A DNA stretch of 33,809 nucleotides from GCA-2718845 sp913041905. GTDB lineage: Bacteria > Pseudomonadota > Gammaproteobacteria > GCA-002705445 > GCA-002716945. The notes beneath the pieces are model-generated. The model saw only the letters and a list, made by a program, of their open reading frames with translations, did not search any database and was not told the origin of the DNA. The DNA is taken from assembly GCA_913041905.1 (NCBI GenBank), contig CAJWJQ010000009.1, positions 1 through 33,809 on the forward strand, in the 5' to 3' direction. Numbering within the stretch: position 1 is the first letter of the stretch; the number at the start of each line of letters is the position of its first letter. The position numbers and the translations under genes were made by a program. Positions 6,322 to 15,021 of the stretch are shown here, one piece after another.

Positions 6322-6660
6322 TCATTTTTTTCTTAATTTCTTTTCCTCAAGTCCTGATAGACCAAAACGATTTCTAAGTTCTTCTAGAATATCATTCGAG
6401 CTTATATCATTCAAAGATAATGATACTAAATTATGAAACCATAAATCGGCTGCCTCATGTATAATGCCCTTTTTGTTTTTTTTATCTACAGCTTCTATAT
6501 ACTCATTAGCCTCTTCAATAATTTTCTCATTGATATGATTGTTTCCCTTTTTGTATAAAGAAGTTACATACGAATTATTGGGCATTTTATCTCTTCTTTC
6601 CCTTAAAATTTTATCCAATTCTATCAATATATCTTCAAGATTTTTATTACTCATAACCAT
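6322..6660 (-). CDS. hisE: Phosphoribosyl-ATP pyrophosphohydrolase
   Basis: A 112-residue enzyme of the second step of histidine synthesis, converting phosphoribosyl-ATP to phosphoribosyl-AMP. It has the MazG-like all-alpha fold. EEANEYIEA near 64-72 and HEAADLWFH near 87-95 give the metal-binding acidic residues. Only the HisE domain is present; the HisI cyclohydrolase found fused or adjacent in many Gammaproteobacteria is absent between hisF and hisE. Two ATGs lie six bases apart (6660 and 6654), and either may be the start. The gene links the his genes to tatABC with gaps of 16 and 9 bases. Confidence 0.93.
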   Translation of the reverse strand: MVMSNKNLEDILIELDKILRERRDKMPNNSYVTSLYKKGNNHINEKIIEEANEYIEAVDKKNKKGIIHEAADLWFHNLVSLSLNDISSNDILEELRNRFGLSGLEEKKLRKK

Positions 6661-6676
6661 AGATTATCACAAATGA

Positions 6677-7438
6677 TTAACTACGCACCATAACTCCATT
6701 ATCTTTAAAATAATCTTTGACCTCTTTTATAGAAAAAATAGAATAATGGAAAATGCTAGCAGCTAAAACTGCGTCGGCGTTACCAAGAACTATGGCGTCT
6801 TTTAAATGTTTTAATTCTCCAGCTCCACCAGATGCAATAACTGGGATATCTACATGGTTTGATATCGTTTTTAATAGATTTGTGTCAAACCCTTTTTTCG
6901 TACCATCTCTATCCATACTGGTAAGCAAAATTTCACCCGCTCCTCTTTTATCTAATTCCATGGCCCATGTTAATGCATCTAAAGATGTTTTCTTTCGCCC
7001 GCCATGTGTATAAACAACCCATCTATTTTCTTTTTCTTTTTTAACATCCATTGCTGCAACAATGCACTGTCTTCCAATTTTATCTGTGACATTATTAATT
7101 AAATCTGGATTATCTACCGCAGCACTATTTATAGCTACTTTATCAGCCCCAGCATTCAATAGGTTAAGAACATCCGTATAATTAGATACACCTCCTCCCA
7201 CTGTAAGAGGAATAAAAACTTCTCCTGCAACTTTTTCTACCGTATTAATTATTGTTTTTCTATTCTGATGCGTAGCAGTTATATCCAGAAATGCTATTTC
7301 ATCTGCTCCTTCAACATCATATCTCTGAGCAACCTCTACAGGGTCTCCCGCATCAACAATATTGACAAAATTTGTTCCTTTAACAACTCTTCCATCATCT
7401 ATATCTAAACAAGGTATTATACGTTTTGTTAAAGACAT
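6677..7438 (-). CDS. hisF: Imidazole glycerol phosphate synthase, cyclase subunit
   Basis: A 253-residue TIM barrel that uses ammonia supplied by HisH to form imidazole glycerol phosphate and AICAR. The catalytic aspartates are visible in PCLDIDDGRVVKG (Asp11) and AAMDVKK (near residue 130). The phosphate-binding repeats TVGGGV and IASGGAG occur in the two halves of the barrel, the internal duplication shared with HisA. Length equals the family norm. It is two bases downstream of hisA. Confidence 0.97.
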   Translation of the reverse strand: MSLTKRIIPCLDIDDGRVVKGTNFVNIVDAGDPVEVAQRYDVEGADEIAFLDITATHQNRKTIINTVEKVAGEVFIPLTVGGGVSNYTDVLNLLNAGADKVAINSAAVDNPDLINNVTDKIGRQCIVAAMDVKKEKENRWVVYTHGGRKKTSLDALTWAMELDKRGAGEILLTSMDRDGTKKGFDTNLLKTISNHVDIPVIASGGAGELKHLKDAIVLGNADAVLAASIFHYSIFSIKEVKDYFKDNGVMVRS

Positions 7439-7440
7439 TC

Positions 7441-8169
7441 CTATAAACCTTCCAGTGATAAAATATCGCTAATTTTAATTTTATTTTCATAAAGTGCTTT
7501 CCCAATAATTACGCCAGAAAGCCCCTTATCTTTTATTGTTATCAACTTTACAATATCTTGTGTACATGAAACACCACCTGATGCAATTAATGGTATTTTT
7601 GTAAATGAAATAATATCTTCAATCATATCAATATTAATTCCATCCAGCATGCCATCTTTATTAACGTCTGTTAAAACTATCTCGGTTATTTTATGTTTTT
7701 CTAAAATTCGTACAAAATCTTTTATTTTATGTGAAGCTGCATTATGCCATCCGTCAGTAGTTAATTTATTATTTTTAATTGCTAGATCAACGATAATTTT
7801 GCTCTTTATTTCGTTGTTTAAATCAAATAAAAAATCTGGATTTGAAAGAATTTTGGTACCAATTATAACTTTATTAATACCTATATTCAGATATTTATTA
7901 ATTGACTCTATTGACCTAATTCCACCTCCAACCTGTATATAAATATCAGGGAATTTATTTCTAATTTCTGATATTTTATTAAAATTAATCATAGTTCCAT
8001 CTCTAGCTCCATCTAAATCTATGATATGTAAATACAATGAACCCTGACTAACCCATTCTTCAGCTATCATAATAGGGTCATCCGAATAAGTTGTGACTTT
8101 ATCGTATTCTCCTTTAGCTAATCTTACACATTTACCATCTTTAAGATCAATTGCTGGAAATATCTTCAT
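7441..8169 (-). CDS. hisA: ProFAR isomerase (phosphoribosylformimino-5-aminoimidazole carboxamide ribotide isomerase)
   Basis: A 242-residue TIM barrel that carries out the Amadori rearrangement of ProFAR in histidine synthesis. It begins MKIFPAIDLKDGKCVRL, with the catalytic Asp8. The second catalytic Asp lies near residue 128 (VDLAIKN), and phosphate loops QVGGGIRS and IASGGVS mark the two half barrels. The gene follows hisH with a one-base gap and precedes hisF with a two-base gap, so the three are tightly co-translated. Confidence 0.97.
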   Translation of the reverse strand: MKIFPAIDLKDGKCVRLAKGEYDKVTTYSDDPIMIAEEWVSQGSLYLHIIDLDGARDGTMINFNKISEIRNKFPDIYIQVGGGIRSIESINKYLNIGINKVIIGTKILSNPDFLFDLNNEIKSKIIVDLAIKNNKLTTDGWHNAASHKIKDFVRILEKHKITEIVLTDVNKDGMLDGINIDMIEDIISFTKIPLIASGGVSCTQDIVKLITIKDKGLSGVIIGKALYENKIKISDILSLEGL

Positions 8170-8170
8170 A

Positions 8171-8800
8171 TTATATTTCCCAATTAATAAAATTTTGCAA
8201 AAATTGCAGCCCGTCTTTTGAACTCTTTTCAGGGTGAAACTGAACAGCTATAATATTTTCTTTTGATAATCCTGATGTAAAATCAAATCCATAAAATGTT
8301 TTTGATAAAATTTCTTCCTTGTTTACAGGTTCAACAAAAAAACTATGCACAAAATAAAAATAAGACTTATTTTTTATTTTTTTCCAAATTGGATGATTAT
8401 GACACTGCTCTACTTGACTCCATCCCATATGTGGAATTTTTAGTTTATTTTTTAAGTTATCTTTTATACTTTTTACCTCTCCATTAAATATATCAAGACA
8501 ACTAGTTACATTGTTTTCATCACTAGAATTCATTAACACCTGTAAACCCATGCATATGCCTAAAAAAGGTTTTTCATAGATAACTTTTTTAAATTCTTCT
8601 ATATCTAAATATTTATTAATATTTTTCATACATTCTGAGGCTGCACCTTGCCCTGGAAAAACTATATGAGAACAATTTCTAATTTCATCAATGGAATTTG
8701 TAATTATTATTTTGGTATTCTTTTCACTTACTTTTGCCAAAGCTTTTGACACACTATGTACATTCCCCATGCCATAGTTAATAACCGCAATTTCTGTCAT
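8171..8800 (-). CDS. hisH: Imidazole glycerol phosphate synthase, glutamine amidotransferase subunit
   Basis: A 209-residue class I glutaminase that feeds ammonia to HisF. The nucleophile cysteine is in FLGICMGLQVL, and the His-Glu pair is in VQFHPEKS near the C terminus; together they form the catalytic triad. The oxyanion region PGQGAA corresponds to the family's PGVGAF. Its ATG shares one base with the hisB stop codon (TAATG), a classic translational coupling. Confidence 0.97.
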   Translation of the reverse strand: MTEIAVINYGMGNVHSVSKALAKVSEKNTKIIITNSIDEIRNCSHIVFPGQGAASECMKNINKYLDIEEFKKVIYEKPFLGICMGLQVLMNSSDENNVTSCLDIFNGEVKSIKDNLKNKLKIPHMGWSQVEQCHNHPIWKKIKNKSYFYFVHSFFVEPVNKEEILSKTFYGFDFTSGLSKENIIAVQFHPEKSSKDGLQFLQNFINWEI

Positions 8801-9393
8801 TAGATTTTTTCTTTAGTTGATGGAATCCTATTTGTATTTCTAGGGTCTATGCTAACCGAGGCTTTCAACGCCTTCCCAAATGCCTTAAATATTGTTTCGG
8901 CGATATGATGCGAATTACCTCCTCTTATATTATCTATATGAATGGTTGCTTTAGCATGATTTACAAATCCTTGAAAAAATTCTTGTATTAAATCAACATC
9001 AAAACTACCAACTTTTGATCTTGGATATGTAACATTATATTCTAAGCCAGGTCTGCCAGAAAAATCTAAAACTACTCTAGACAATGACTCATCTAGAGGA
9101 ACATACGATGAACCAAATCTATTGATACCCAGCTTATCTCCTAAAGCTTTCTCTATTACTTGTCCTAAAACAATACCTACATCTTCAACAGTATGATGGG
9201 CATCAATGTGTAAATCTCCATTGGCGTTAATATCAAGATCAAACATTCCATGTTTTGCAACTTGTTCCAACATATGTTCTAGAAAAGGTAAGTCTGCTTT
9301 TAGTGATGATTTGCCATTGCCGTCTAAATTTATCTCTGCAGTTATTTGCGTTTCTTTAGTATTTCTTTCGACTTTAGCTATACGATTTTTCAT
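8800..9393 (-). CDS. hisB: Imidazoleglycerol-phosphate dehydratase (monofunctional)
   Basis: A 197-residue manganese enzyme of histidine synthesis. The metal-binding signatures are present: DAHHTVEDVGI near 63-73 and GGNSHHIAE near 154-162. Length matches the stand-alone IGPD form. The N-terminal histidinol-phosphate phosphatase domain of enteric HisB is absent, as in pseudomonads. It is the first his gene in this run, 17 bases after the alpha/beta hydrolase gene, with no room for an independent strong promoter apart from within that gene. Confidence 0.97.
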   Translation of the reverse strand: MKNRIAKVERNTKETQITAEINLDGNGKSSLKADLPFLEHMLEQVAKHGMFDLDINANGDLHIDAHHTVEDVGIVLGQVIEKALGDKLGINRFGSSYVPLDESLSRVVLDFSGRPGLEYNVTYPRSKVGSFDVDLIQEFFQGFVNHAKATIHIDNIRGGNSHHIAETIFKAFGKALKASVSIDPRNTNRIPSTKEKI

Positions 9394-9410
9394 ATGATAT
9401 CTATAACATA

Positions 9411-10205
9411 TTATAAGGATTTAAGCCATTTATTTACTTCTCGAACAAGTAAATCAGGGTTGTCTCTATAATAATGATCAACTGCAGGTATCATTATATT
9501 TTTAAATTTAACACCAAGGTTTTTTGTAAAATAATTAGCATGTTCCATCACTGACTTATGATCATATTCGGAATATATATTTAATATAGGTATATTTAAT
9601 AGACTATAGTCTAAATATTTATCTGCAACTTGATTCTTATCTACTGCGCCTGCGCTGATTAATATTATTGCCTTAAGAGAGTCAGGGTTATATTTTCTAA
9701 TAAATGAAGATAACATGTGTGTGCCACAACTATGTGCAATAATAATAATTCTTCCATTACTTCTTAAAATGTATTTAACCGCAGAATTTATTCTTTCATT
9801 TGAGTAGTTAAAAATATTTTTATAATCATAAAAAGTCTTACCTTTTTTTAAAACTGGTAATTGTAATGAAAAAGTATTAAAAGCTAAAAATAATTCCTGC
9901 CTGAGTGGCTCTATCACAAGAGGTTCTGTTGGGTGTAAGCCACGGCCATGAAGAAATAATATCGAGTCTTGTGATGAATTATTTATATTTGTTACTAAAT
10001 TAAATTCTGTTTCTATGTTTGATTTAAGTTTAATAACCTCTGCGTCAAAAATATATCTCGTTATTTGTTCATTTATATTTTGTTCCCTATTATAATCTGG
10101 CAGACTTACCTCAAAAGATAATAAAGGGAAGAATAATAAGAAATTAACTATTGATGCTGATATTAAAGATGCAATAATTATAAATATTTTATGATAAAAG
10201 TTCAT
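9411..10205 (-). CDS. Membrane-anchored alpha/beta-hydrolase-like protein
   Basis: A predicted 264-residue protein with one hydrophobic N-terminal segment (about 6-28), so it is anchored or exported. A hydrolase fold follows: LFLHGRGLHPTEP (oxyanion strand-loop), IIAHSCGTHM as nucleophile elbow (Ser in a modified GxSxG, here AHSCG), and a late NIYSEYD and VDHYYRD giving candidate acid and histidine. The HP-TEP-xx-PLR segment recalls DUF3530-type hydrolases. The substrate is unknown. An upstream in-frame TTG at 10226 would add seven residues; the ATG at 10205 is preferred because it begins directly before the hydrophobic stretch. The gene overlaps pip by 17 bases and precedes hisB, with no evident link to histidine synthesis. 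Confidence 0.68.
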   Translation of the reverse strand: MNFYHKIFIIIASLISASIVNFLLFFPLLSFEVSLPDYNREQNINEQITRYIFDAEVIKLKSNIETEFNLVTNINNSSQDSILFLHGRGLHPTEPLVIEPLRQELFLAFNTFSLQLPVLKKGKTFYDYKNIFNYSNERINSAVKYILRSNGRIIIIAHSCGTHMLSSFIRKYNPDSLKAIILISAGAVDKNQVADKYLDYSLLNIPILNIYSEYDHKSVMEHANYFTKNLGVKFKNIMIPAVDHYYRDNPDLLVREVNKWLKSL

Positions 10206-11130
10206 TAGGTGAATTAAATATTTCAAGAATTTTATTTGTAATTCCAGGTTCTAATAATGAGTGTCCAGCATCATTTATAATATAGATTTCAGATTTTTTG
10301 TGCTCCTCATATAAATCAAAAGCCTGTTTAGAGGGACAAACAATATCATATCTCCCATGCACTATATAAGATTTGATATTTTGTATTTTATCTATATTTT
10401 TTAATATTTGATTATCTTGTATAAAGCAATCGTTAAAAAAATAATGGGTTTCAATCTTAGATAAAGAAATAGCACAATCAGCAAATTGTTTTACAACATT
10501 CTGTGTTGGCAATAAAGATGAACACCTACCTTCCCACAAAGCCCATTTATGGCAAAATTCAAGAGAGACCTTGTCATCACCAGAGTGAATCTTTTTATGA
10601 AATGTTTCTAATATATTATTTTGTTCGCTATCTGAAACTCCTTCAATAAAATCTTTCCAATATTCAGGAAAAATAGAGTCGGCTCCTTTTTGATAAAACC
10701 ACTGAATATCATCTTTACGACACAAAAATATACCTCTTAAAACTAAAGAATGAACTAAATTAGGATAGGATTCTGAAAATAATAATGCCAAAGTTGATCC
10801 CCAAGAACCACCATAAATTATGATTTTAGGAATGCGTAATTGATCTAAGATTTTTTTTATATCCTGCACTAAATCTTTTGAAGTATTGTTTTCTATACAT
10901 CCATATGGTGTAGATTTACCAGATCCACGTTGATCAAAAATAATAATTTTGTAAATTGATGGGTTAAAATATCTCCTATATAAAGGACTAGTCCCAGCTC
11001 CTGGGCCTCCATGTAAAAATAAAACTGGTATACCTTTTGGATTACCAGATACTTCTACATATACATTGTGTATATTATCAACCTTCATCATGAAGCTTTC
11101 ATAGGGTTTAATTTCTGGATATATTTTCAT
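10189..11130 (-). CDS. pip: Proline iminopeptidase
   Basis: A 313-residue serine peptidase of family S33, removing N-terminal proline from peptides in the cytoplasm. The signatures are FLHGGPGAGTSP (oxyanion hole), DQRGSGKS near 82-89, and GGSWGSTLAL with the nucleophile serine near 110. The catalytic His lies in NDAGHSLLEPG close to the C terminus, and the acid is expected in VHGRYDIV. Length matches the family (about 310-320). It overlaps the acyltransferase gene by four bases (ATGA) and the next hydrolase gene by 17. Confidence 0.93.
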   Translation of the reverse strand: MKIYPEIKPYESFMMKVDNIHNVYVEVSGNPKGIPVLFLHGGPGAGTSPLYRRYFNPSIYKIIIFDQRGSGKSTPYGCIENNTSKDLVQDIKKILDQLRIPKIIIYGGSWGSTLALLFSESYPNLVHSLVLRGIFLCRKDDIQWFYQKGADSIFPEYWKDFIEGVSDSEQNNILETFHKKIHSGDDKVSLEFCHKWALWEGRCSSLLPTQNVVKQFADCAISLSKIETHYFFNDCFIQDNQILKNIDKIQNIKSYIVHGRYDIVCPSKQAFDLYEEHKKSEIYIINDAGHSLLEPGITNKILEIFNSPNELLS

Positions 11131-12119
11131 AATCTATTATTGTACGGATATGATGTGCCTTTTTTTCTAGTTTGAAATATTCTTAGACTCCACATATACT
11201 CAGCTAAGTTTTTATTTATCATTTGTTCAAAACACTTATTTATAATAATTGCATCGCTATTAGCATCATTAGTAGGAAAATTTGTTAGAGGATGACTTAT
11301 TTCAGTAATATATTCTTTAGTCTCATTACAAAAATAATTTATACATGGCAAAACAGAACAATTTGTAAGCTCAACTATTTTTCTAATAGCAATTAAAGTT
11401 GATTTTTCTTCATCAAAAAATTTAGCAAACACAGAATTATCTAACCCTAAGTCTTCATCGCCAATATAGTAAAATATGTTAGGTTTTTTCAGGGCTTTAA
11501 TGATACTTTTAAATGGAAAATCAGTTCTAGGATAAACAACAACATTATCAGTTGATTTGCTTCTAGATTTTCCAATAAACCAATTAATTAATTCATTTCT
11601 AAATGGTTTATACATGCTAATAATTGGGAACTCAGATATAGATCTGCCACCGAAATCTATAGATGTTGAATGGGGAGTTAAGAGAATAACTCCTTTTCCT
11701 TTAGATAATTCGTTTTTAATATAATTAACATTTTTGACTTTGCATACAGATTTTAAAACCTTATCACTTCTCCACCATAAAATAGGTATATCAACAAAGG
11801 TTCTTCCTAAATTTTTAAAATATTTTCGTACCAAATTGTCAACATCTTTGTCAGACATTGATTTAAAACATAAAGAAATGTTTGTTTTAGCAATATTTCT
11901 TCTTTTTTTATTAGTAATGTATATTACTATTCCTATCAGTGTTCCCAATTGAATTCTGATGATGTGTGGTAAATAATTTAATATAAGAGACAATAATATC
12001 CCTAACCATGTTAGCCAATAATTTGGTAAAAAAAACTTATACGAAAATTGCTCACATTCATATTCTTTTATATTAAGTGGGTTGTGCTTTGAAAGAAAAG
12101 GTTTATGTTTTTTCAACAT
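11127..12119 (-). CDS. Lysophospholipid / lipid A acyltransferase, LpxL-LpxM (HtrB) family
   Basis: A 330-residue inner-membrane acyltransferase that would add a secondary acyl chain to Kdo-lipid A. A hydrophobic segment near residues 34-50 is followed by the catalytic H-x4-D motif HSTSID near 148-153. A conserved RTDFP segment lies near residue 197 and a YIGDEDLG segment near 217-224, where the family has DxDxG-type residues. The lauroyl or myristoyl specificity (LpxL versus LpxM) cannot be decided, so no symbol is given. It stands six bases downstream of trkH and overlaps pip by four bases, in the same minus-strand run. Confidence 0.85.
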   Translation of the reverse strand: MLKKHKPFLSKHNPLNIKEYECEQFSYKFFLPNYWLTWLGILLSLILNYLPHIIRIQLGTLIGIVIYITNKKRRNIAKTNISLCFKSMSDKDVDNLVRKYFKNLGRTFVDIPILWWRSDKVLKSVCKVKNVNYIKNELSKGKGVILLTPHSTSIDFGGRSISEFPIISMYKPFRNELINWFIGKSRSKSTDNVVVYPRTDFPFKSIIKALKKPNIFYYIGDEDLGLDNSVFAKFFDEEKSTLIAIRKIVELTNCSVLPCINYFCNETKEYITEISHPLTNFPTNDANSDAIIINKCFEQMINKNLAEYMWSLRIFQTRKKGTSYPYNNRL

Positions 12120-12125
12120 AGTAAA

Positions 12126-13574
12126 TTAGAATTTCCAAAAATAAGGAGTAAAAATAATTAATAATGTATAAATTTCAAGTCTTCCTAAGATCATAGCAAA
12201 GGATAGTATATATTTTGCAAAAGTATTTAGTGGAGCATAGTTTTCAGCAGCTATCCCAGATGCAGGACCTAAATTATTTATGCACGAGGCAACCGCTGTT
12301 AAAGATGTTGTTATATCCAAACCCGAAAACATAAGAGTGAGAGATAAAATTATGTACGACACAATGTAAAAAATAAAAAAATTATAAATAGTGGTTGATA
12401 ATTCATCATTAATTGTTTGTTGATTAATTTTGACAGTTACTTCTGCAGTTGGGTGAAGTATTCTTAACAGCTCTTTTTTTAAAAGTTTAAATAAAATAGC
12501 CACTCTCATTACTTTTATTCCTCCTCCTGTAGATCCTGTGCAAGCTCCAATAAAACTCACTGTTATTAACATTACAATAATAAAAGAAGGCCATGAATTA
12601 AATGATGTAGACGTAAACCCTGATGTTGTTGCAAAAGAGATAATTTGAAACATTAAATGTCTAAAATTAATTTCATTTGAGTTTCCTGAATTTATAAATA
12701 TAAAGCTTATGAATATAAATAAAAAAATAATAAATACATAAGATTTAAACTCAGAGTCTTTTGCATAAATACTTAAATCTTTATGTCTAAATGACATAAA
12801 GTGTAAGACAAAATTTAATGCAGATAAAAACATAAAAATCATGCAAAAAATCTCTACTAAAGGATTGTTAAAATAAGCAATGCTGAGATTATGTGTTGAG
12901 AATCCTCCAATAGCAATGGTCGAAAAACTATGTGCAATGGCATCAAATAAACTCATGCCAGCAACATAATATGCTATAGCACATAATAAAGTTAGCCCTA
13001 TATATATTGACCAAAGGTTTTTTGCTGTTTCAGCAATACGAGGTGAAATTTTATTATCTTTAATAGGCCCAGTTGATTCTGCTTTATATAATTGCATTCC
13101 ACCAATTCCTAACATAGGAAGTACTGCAAGTGCTAATACAACTATTCCCATTCCCCCCAGCCATTGTAACATCTGTCTATATATAAGTATCGAAGGAGAT
13201 AAATCATCAATGTTAGTAATTATGGTAGCGCCAGTGGTGGTCCAACCTGATATAGATTCAAATAATGCATCAACAAAATTTAGTGATAACTGAGTATCCA
13301 TTATAAACGGTATTGATCCAAAAAAACTTAAAACAACCCAAAAAGAAACAACAATTAGAAATCCTTCTTTAGTTTTAATATCAGCTGTTTCATTAATGCC
13401 TATGTTAGGAAAATAAAGTATAGACGCAACAACCAAAATTATAAAAAAAGAATAAACAAAGGTCATTAAATTATTGTCATTAAATATCATAGAAACGACA
13501 ATAGGGATTAGTAACGTTCCACTAAACATCATCAACATAATTCCAATTATTCTTTTAATTAGAGGGTAGTTCAT
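12126..13574 (-). CDS. trkH: Trk potassium uptake channel subunit TrkH
   Basis: A 482-residue inner-membrane potassium channel subunit. It shows the four pore loops of the family, each with a central glycine: SGWTTTGAT near 109-117, IAIGGFSTH, ATTSGFTSTS and NNLGPASG. Charged and polar segments between spans are consistent with eight transmembrane plus four pore helices. Length equals E. coli TrkH. The gating partner trkA lies seven bases upstream in the same operon, so both are made together. Confidence 0.96.
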   Translation of the reverse strand: MNYPLIKRIIGIMLMMFSGTLLIPIVVSMIFNDNNLMTFVYSFFIILVVASILYFPNIGINETADIKTKEGFLIVVSFWVVLSFFGSIPFIMDTQLSLNFVDALFESISGWTTTGATIITNIDDLSPSILIYRQMLQWLGGMGIVVLALAVLPMLGIGGMQLYKAESTGPIKDNKISPRIAETAKNLWSIYIGLTLLCAIAYYVAGMSLFDAIAHSFSTIAIGGFSTHNLSIAYFNNPLVEIFCMIFMFLSALNFVLHFMSFRHKDLSIYAKDSEFKSYVFIIFLFIFISFIFINSGNSNEINFRHLMFQIISFATTSGFTSTSFNSWPSFIIVMLITVSFIGACTGSTGGGIKVMRVAILFKLLKKELLRILHPTAEVTVKINQQTINDELSTTIYNFFIFYIVSYIILSLTLMFSGLDITTSLTAVASCINNLGPASGIAAENYAPLNTFAKYILSFAMILGRLEIYTLLIIFTPYFWKF

Positions 13575-13580
13575 TTGTTG

Positions 13581-14951
13581 TTAAAAAAATCCTACACTTA
13601 CTTGAAACATTTTTTCTACCTTGGGTATTTCTTTTTTATCTAATACAAAAAGAATGACATGATCATTTGTTTTTATTTCTACGTCATTATTAGCCAATAT
13701 AACTTTATTATTTCTAACTATAGCGCCAATTATAATAGTTTCTGGTAATTTTAATTGAGATATTTTTTTACCTACAAGTTTAGAGGTTTTAGAATCTCCG
13801 TGAACTATAATTTCCATAGCTTCACCATCTCCTGTAGCAATTTGATGCACACTAACAATGTCGCTCGCTCTAACAGCTGCTAATAAAGATCCTATTGTTA
13901 TATCTTCTGGAGAGACAACAACATCAATTTCTTTCGACACAAGATTTCTATAAGATGATTTATTTACTATTGCGATTGTTCTTTTCGCTCCCATATCTTT
14001 AGCAAGCTTAGCGGATAATATGTTCATTTGGTCGTCATTTGTTACTGCACAAAAATAATCAACTTCATCTATGTTTTCATTCTTAAGCATTGTTTCATCT
14101 GCAACATCATCATTTAATACTACTGCCGAATTTAAATTTTGAGAGATTAACTTGGCATGATATTTATCTTTTTCAATTATTTTGATATTATAAATTGATT
14201 CTAATTTTTCTGCTAATGCAGATCCTACTCTGCCACCACCTCCAATCATTACGTTATGTGGTGTAACAACCGCCTTTCTTAATTCACTCATAAATCTCAT
14301 ATTTTCTTCAGTTGCTAAAAATAATACATCATCATCTGGTAGGATAAATGTTTCCCCATCTGGTATGATAATTTTTTTATCTCTGAATATAGCAACGACT
14401 TTTACTTCAACGTTTGGTAAATGGTTTTTAAACTCTGAAAGTTTTTTCCCAGCCAAAGGACCATTAGATAAAACAGTAGCGGCAATTACTTGAACCTGCC
14501 CTGATGCAAATTGAAAAGCTTGAAAAGCTCCTGGGTGGTCTAAAATATTTTTTACATATTCTGTGATTAAAATATTAGGACTTATTACATCATTAATTGA
14601 AAAACTTTTTTTATCAAAACCATCTTCGCTTCTTAAATATTCATTTGCTCTTAACCGTGCAATTCTTTTTGGTACATTAAAGAGAGTTTTTGCAACATGA
14701 CAAGCAGCCATATTAACCTCATCACTTCCTGTGACAGCAATAACCATATCTGAATTTTCAGCATCTGCCATTTTTTGTACTGATGGATATGAAGCTAAGC
14801 CATGTATAGTTTTAATATCCATTTTCTCTTTTAAGTCAGAAAGCACATTCTTATCATAATCTACAAGAATTATATCATTTCCATCATCTGAGAGTACTTT
14901 TGCTACTGATGCACCAACTTGGCCGCCGCCGAAGACTAAGATTTTCTTCAT
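13581..14951 (-). CDS. trkA: Trk potassium uptake regulatory subunit TrkA
   Basis: A 456-residue cytoplasmic ring protein that binds NAD(H)/ATP and gates TrkH. It is a tandem duplication: a nucleotide-binding RCK-N domain starting with VFGGGQVGASVA near 6-17 and an RCK-C domain, then a second pair beginning with GGGGRVGSALA near 232. Length matches E. coli TrkA (458). The gene follows fmt after 70 bases, the largest gap within the minus-strand run, so a promoter may lie there. In many relatives rsmB separates fmt from trkA; here it is missing. Confidence 0.96.
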   Translation of the reverse strand: MKKILVFGGGQVGASVAKVLSDDGNDIILVDYDKNVLSDLKEKMDIKTIHGLASYPSVQKMADAENSDMVIAVTGSDEVNMAACHVAKTLFNVPKRIARLRANEYLRSEDGFDKKSFSINDVISPNILITEYVKNILDHPGAFQAFQFASGQVQVIAATVLSNGPLAGKKLSEFKNHLPNVEVKVVAIFRDKKIIIPDGETFILPDDDVLFLATEENMRFMSELRKAVVTPHNVMIGGGGRVGSALAEKLESIYNIKIIEKDKYHAKLISQNLNSAVVLNDDVADETMLKNENIDEVDYFCAVTNDDQMNILSAKLAKDMGAKRTIAIVNKSSYRNLVSKEIDVVVSPEDITIGSLLAAVRASDIVSVHQIATGDGEAMEIIVHGDSKTSKLVGKKISQLKLPETIIIGAIVRNNKVILANNDVEIKTNDHVILFVLDKKEIPKVEKMFQVSVGFF

Positions 14952-15021
14952 GTTTAATATTGATTTGTTTTACGAGTTCATTCTACACTAAAATTTAAAA
15001 ATTATAATATATCTTCAAGGT

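Noticed and set aside
6041..6436. A serine-rich 131-residue frame on the plus strand across tatA/tatB
   Set aside because: It lies antisense to three convincing minus-strand genes; serine richness comes from complementing lysine- and acid-rich tails.
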